DNA from: Quillaja saponaria
Lineage: Eukaryota > Streptophyta > Magnoliopsida > Fabales > Quillajaceae
Direction: 5' to 3'
Length of the DNA stretch: 64,000 nucleotides
NCBI GenBank assembly: GCA_029379385.1
Contig: CM055613.1
Coordinates: 16,882,001 to 16,946,000, forward strand
The notes beneath the pieces were generated by a model. It worked only from the letters and a program-made list of their open reading frames with translations, had not been told where the DNA came from and searched no databases. Numbering within the stretch: the first letter of the stretch is position 1; each line of letters opens with the position of its first letter. The position numbers and the translations under genes were made by a program. Positions 60,641 to 64,000 of the stretch are shown here, piece by piece.

Positions 60641-63600
60641 ACTTTATGAAAGGATATACTAATAGTCTTTTATCCCCACCTATTGTGTGAGAGAACTAGT
60701 AAGGAACTAGAACTAGCATGATTTGTTTGATGCCTTGGTTGTTTGTCCCCTTCCATTGCTTATGCGAGCCTTTACAGGAGAAGGTTTTGGTAGGTAAATT
60801 TGGGTGATTTCGAGATAATTATGGAGATTGAGGAAGTTGGAGTTAATTGACATGGGGTTAGGGTTGAGCATATAACCTAATTAATTGAAAAACCGATTCG
60901 AAACAAACTGAAACTGGCCCAACCCTATAATAACGGTTGAGAAGTCAATTGAAAATTTTAGTGTTATAACGGGTTGGTTTAGCTAGTCATGTTAGGAATT
61001 GGTTATGCTAGGTATAGGAGAATTTAAAATTTTATCATGCAAAACTATGACATAATCAAATCCCTACTATGACACAATAAAATTTTATCATGCAACCCGA
61101 TGTACAACCTCTTAGCTTATCCACATGAATCAATTGATCAAGAGCTCCAAGATGACTTGCCAAAAACCTCTTTGTGTGTTAGAATAATTGTTCATATCTT
61201 CTTATTCTCACAAACACTCAATTTGCCAAAATTCTCTAATAGAGAATTTTGCCTTTCTCTTTGGTATCTTTATGTAAAAAGTTAAGTATATTTTACTTTG
61301 AGGTATAACCTCAATTAAATTAAATAGGATGTTGACTAAACACTAGGTGAGAAGATCAAATCCTAACTCCTAGAGTTTTAGTTGAAGTAGGACAATCCTA
61401 ATAAATCCAATTTAATTTTAAATAACAATTTTTTTGTAATTACATGGAAACTCAAAACTCATCTTAATTAATTTACATCATTTTGTGTATTACATTTTAG
61501 GTTCATATTAAGTTGGCCGTATACTACATTAATTTCATGTATTTATTTAACTAGATCCTATATAATTAATTAAAATGACTTTCTAATTTTTTTGAATCAA
61601 AATAATTTTGGTTCAACCACAGCTTTTTACTTTTCTGATCTGGCATGATAAAATTAAGTAATCAATTAATTCTCAGGTTACTTACAAGTCAAGATTGATG
61701 CATAATAACATATGATGACTACCCAGATAATCTAAATATAATTGTGAACCTTTCCATTGTTAGCTACTATGCAATTCAATCTTTCTATCATCAAATGTTC
61801 ATGATTAGTATGAATATTGTCAAACCCTAAATTGTTTAATCCGATTTATCTAGCTATTTATAAGTCATAACTCGTGTGATGAAAGCTAGATTCACTAATC
61901 TCATTTTACACTACTCTAGCCAAGGACTTTCTAAGTTATGTATTTACTAGATAATATAAAAAATTATATTTCTTTATTGAGAGTGATATATCTCTTATGT
62001 GACTCATATACCTTCATCTATATATAAATAGTCATACCCAATATCTACCCATGTATAACTATTAGTGAATCATACGTAGATAGAATCAAAGTAAGATAAT
62101 CTATGCATAAAATATCTATGTTGTCTCAGGTCAAAAGATCACTTGCACAAATAAAAATGTAAAAGTCCATATGAATGGCTTTTGATTGAGTCAATTTGGT
62201 GAACTCGTTCTCTAACAAGCACCTACATATTTGTTTTAATGTCGATTACATAAATGATCATAAGATCGATTAGCCTCGACATTTGAGCGATCATAACATG
62301 TACTAATAATGTTATCATTAATTCCAATTAGTAATGATCCTATGATTAGAAATGTTTAAAAATAAAACATAATGAAATACATCTCATAAACATGATTACG
62401 TCATGGTGCTTATTTCTATTGTTTTTATTCTATTGGATTTATCATGTTAATTCTAAAAAATTAATTAACAACTAAATACATGATAAATGAAAATGCAATA
62501 TAATTATTATATAACTTCATTTTACTAATAATTTAACAAGACTGTATTAATTGTAATATGTCATACACATCTAATGTTACTGGCTCGTAGGGCATACTGA
62601 TAACAAGTTGGTCCATTACAATTTTTTGAGCTAGTTAACTGCCCCGACCGAAATAGTATTTATAATTTTTAAATATTATTTCTATACAACAAATTAATAG
62701 GTGGCATGAAATTATTGGCTAAACTAACAATGGTTTTCATACTCTCCTGTACCAAATAACCCTCCATTAGTGTATCCTAACCCATACGAACCCATAGCCC
62801 AATTCAAACTAACTCTAAATAAGTTAGCTTACCCTCATTTCAAACTATTCAATCGTAATGAGAGACATAGCTCTCTCATCTATATCGTTATTTCATCTCC
62901 ATGCTTTTTTCATCTTCTTGATTTTTCTATTCAACTTAGCTGCCAAAGAAACAGATCTCCTTTTTTTGGATTCTAACTCTCACATGATCACCATCTCTGA
63001 TTTGGTTCCTGATATCTACTAAAATCTTGTTTGGAATTTTAATTTCGTAACTTTGAGCTTTGATGCGCTAATAATTGTGATTTTCGTTAAGCCATTGAAA
63101 GATGGTAAAAGCATTCGGATGCAAGAAGAAGTTAGGGTTTTGATCTATGAATTAAATGCCTACTTATGGCGTTTCCAGATTAGTTTTTCAAGTATGGAAT
63201 CATTTCTTCAAATCTAGTGTTAATTAGTTTTTGAATAATGTTGTTTTTATTTTTTATTTTTTTCCAATTGAATTTCGTGTTAATTGTTGAAATTCAATTG
63301 GTAATTTGTGACCATCTAGAGACTAATTTTATCTAAATTTTTGTACTCTTTTAAGTAATTATATATATTCTCCTACTGAACTTTTTTGGGTGGAATTTGA
63401 GGGTTGTGGGATTAACAACCGACCACATAACTGAAACCAAAAAAATTTATGGCAGTTGACAAATTTCAGAAATCGACTTAGTCGGTTATTCAGGCGGGTG
63501 TCAAATTAAAAAAATTTCCAGAGGCAGGTCGATTGAAAATAACCCAAAATGGAGCCGATCCAACCACGGGTTGGCAATGGATTGGACCACAATATGAACC

Positions 63601-64000
63601 TAACCCGGCCCAAATTACATTGCAGGAAAATCCAACTCGATCCGATTTTTAAATTTTTTATAGTGTTTTTTTAACCCTATTGCTATTTGTTATCTGAATA
63701 AAATTAATTATGGATTAAAACAAATTAAATAATTTATTTGTAAATAACAATATCAACTTTTCAAACTAAATGAAAAAAACCACATATCACATAGGGTCAA
63801 TACGTATTAACGAATAAGAAATTCTTAAATTCTTTTCTTAGTCGATTCACTTAATATTCTTATATTTAGCAACTCAACTTAAAATTGCATGGCACTGTCT
63901 AAAGGTTCACACCTATTATTTCTATTTGATCAATAAGAAAATCTACTTTTGACCAAAAAAAATAAAATTTAATTGAATTAATAAGAGAAAAAAAATTAAT
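60641..64000. other. intergenic, repeat-derived, no gene supported
   Basis: Segments at 60850-61030 and 63370-63640 contain AACC/GGTT-rich text (ACCGATTCG, CCCGGCCCAA) typical of plant non-autonomous repeats. The stretch 61960-62640 has the texture of an old copia LTR, but no termini were found. Small ORFs at 61100-61285 and 62770-62976 have no recognisable motif. Confidence 0.4.

Noticed and set aside
61100..61285. 61-aa ORF
   Set aside because: No recognisable family, lies in repeat-derived intergenic DNA, and no splice partners were found.

Overview
The window looks like nuclear DNA of a eudicot plant, probably woody. It is very AT-rich, with GT-AG introns, Ty1/copia elements, CACTA and Mutator-type transposons, tRNA-derived SINE-like pieces, an LRR receptor-like protein (RLP) locus and a plant chitinase-like gene. 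The sequence alone does not identify the species. Gene density is low: one host gene looks intact (chitinase-like, 55630-57745 +) and one is nearly intact (RLP, 43004-48502 -). Most of the rest is transposon debris, tandem repeats and segmental duplication.

Layout. 1-3558 (+): 3' part of a decayed copia element with its 3' LTR. 3595-4230 (-): F-box/DUF295 pseudogene. 4231-8640: intergenic, with a Mutator-type MITE and a SINE-like remnant. 8640-12411 (-): solo LTR of a family with very large LTRs. 12612-14255 (-): copia RT/RNase H remnant. 14262-about 19745 (+): LTR, primer-binding site and noncoding tandem-repeat interior of the same large-LTR family. 20590-23689 (-): a second truncated copia element whose LTR carries an 18-unit, 10-bp array resembling heat-shock elements. 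25240-48502: RLP cluster formed by segmental duplication. It holds a 3'-terminal LRR pseudogene (26225-26990), a Pack-MULE carrying a PPR fragment (27006-28566), CACTA remnants (28989-32646), a second copy of the RLP downstream flank (32790-34630), two head-to-tail large LTRs (34769-41148) and the main RLP gene. 49995-55345: tandemly duplicated noncoding DNA upstream of the chitinase-like gene. 57746-64000: AT-rich intergenic DNA with degenerate repeats.

The RLP has nine exons. All introns are phase 1, every internal exon is a multiple of three, and exons 2-5 look like a duplicated two-exon LRR module. Exon 1 carries an in-frame TAG where the conserved Trp before the DCC motif is expected, so this allele is probably null. 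The chitinase-like protein is a family GH19 member of the CTL2 type. It has Lys where active chitinases have the catalytic Glu, so it is expected to act in cell-wall cellulose assembly rather than chitin hydrolysis.

No operon-like or CRISPR-like system is present, as expected for a plant. The observations most worth a second look are the heat-shock-like array in the copia LTR, the large-LTR family at the RLP duplication junction, and the Pack-MULE.
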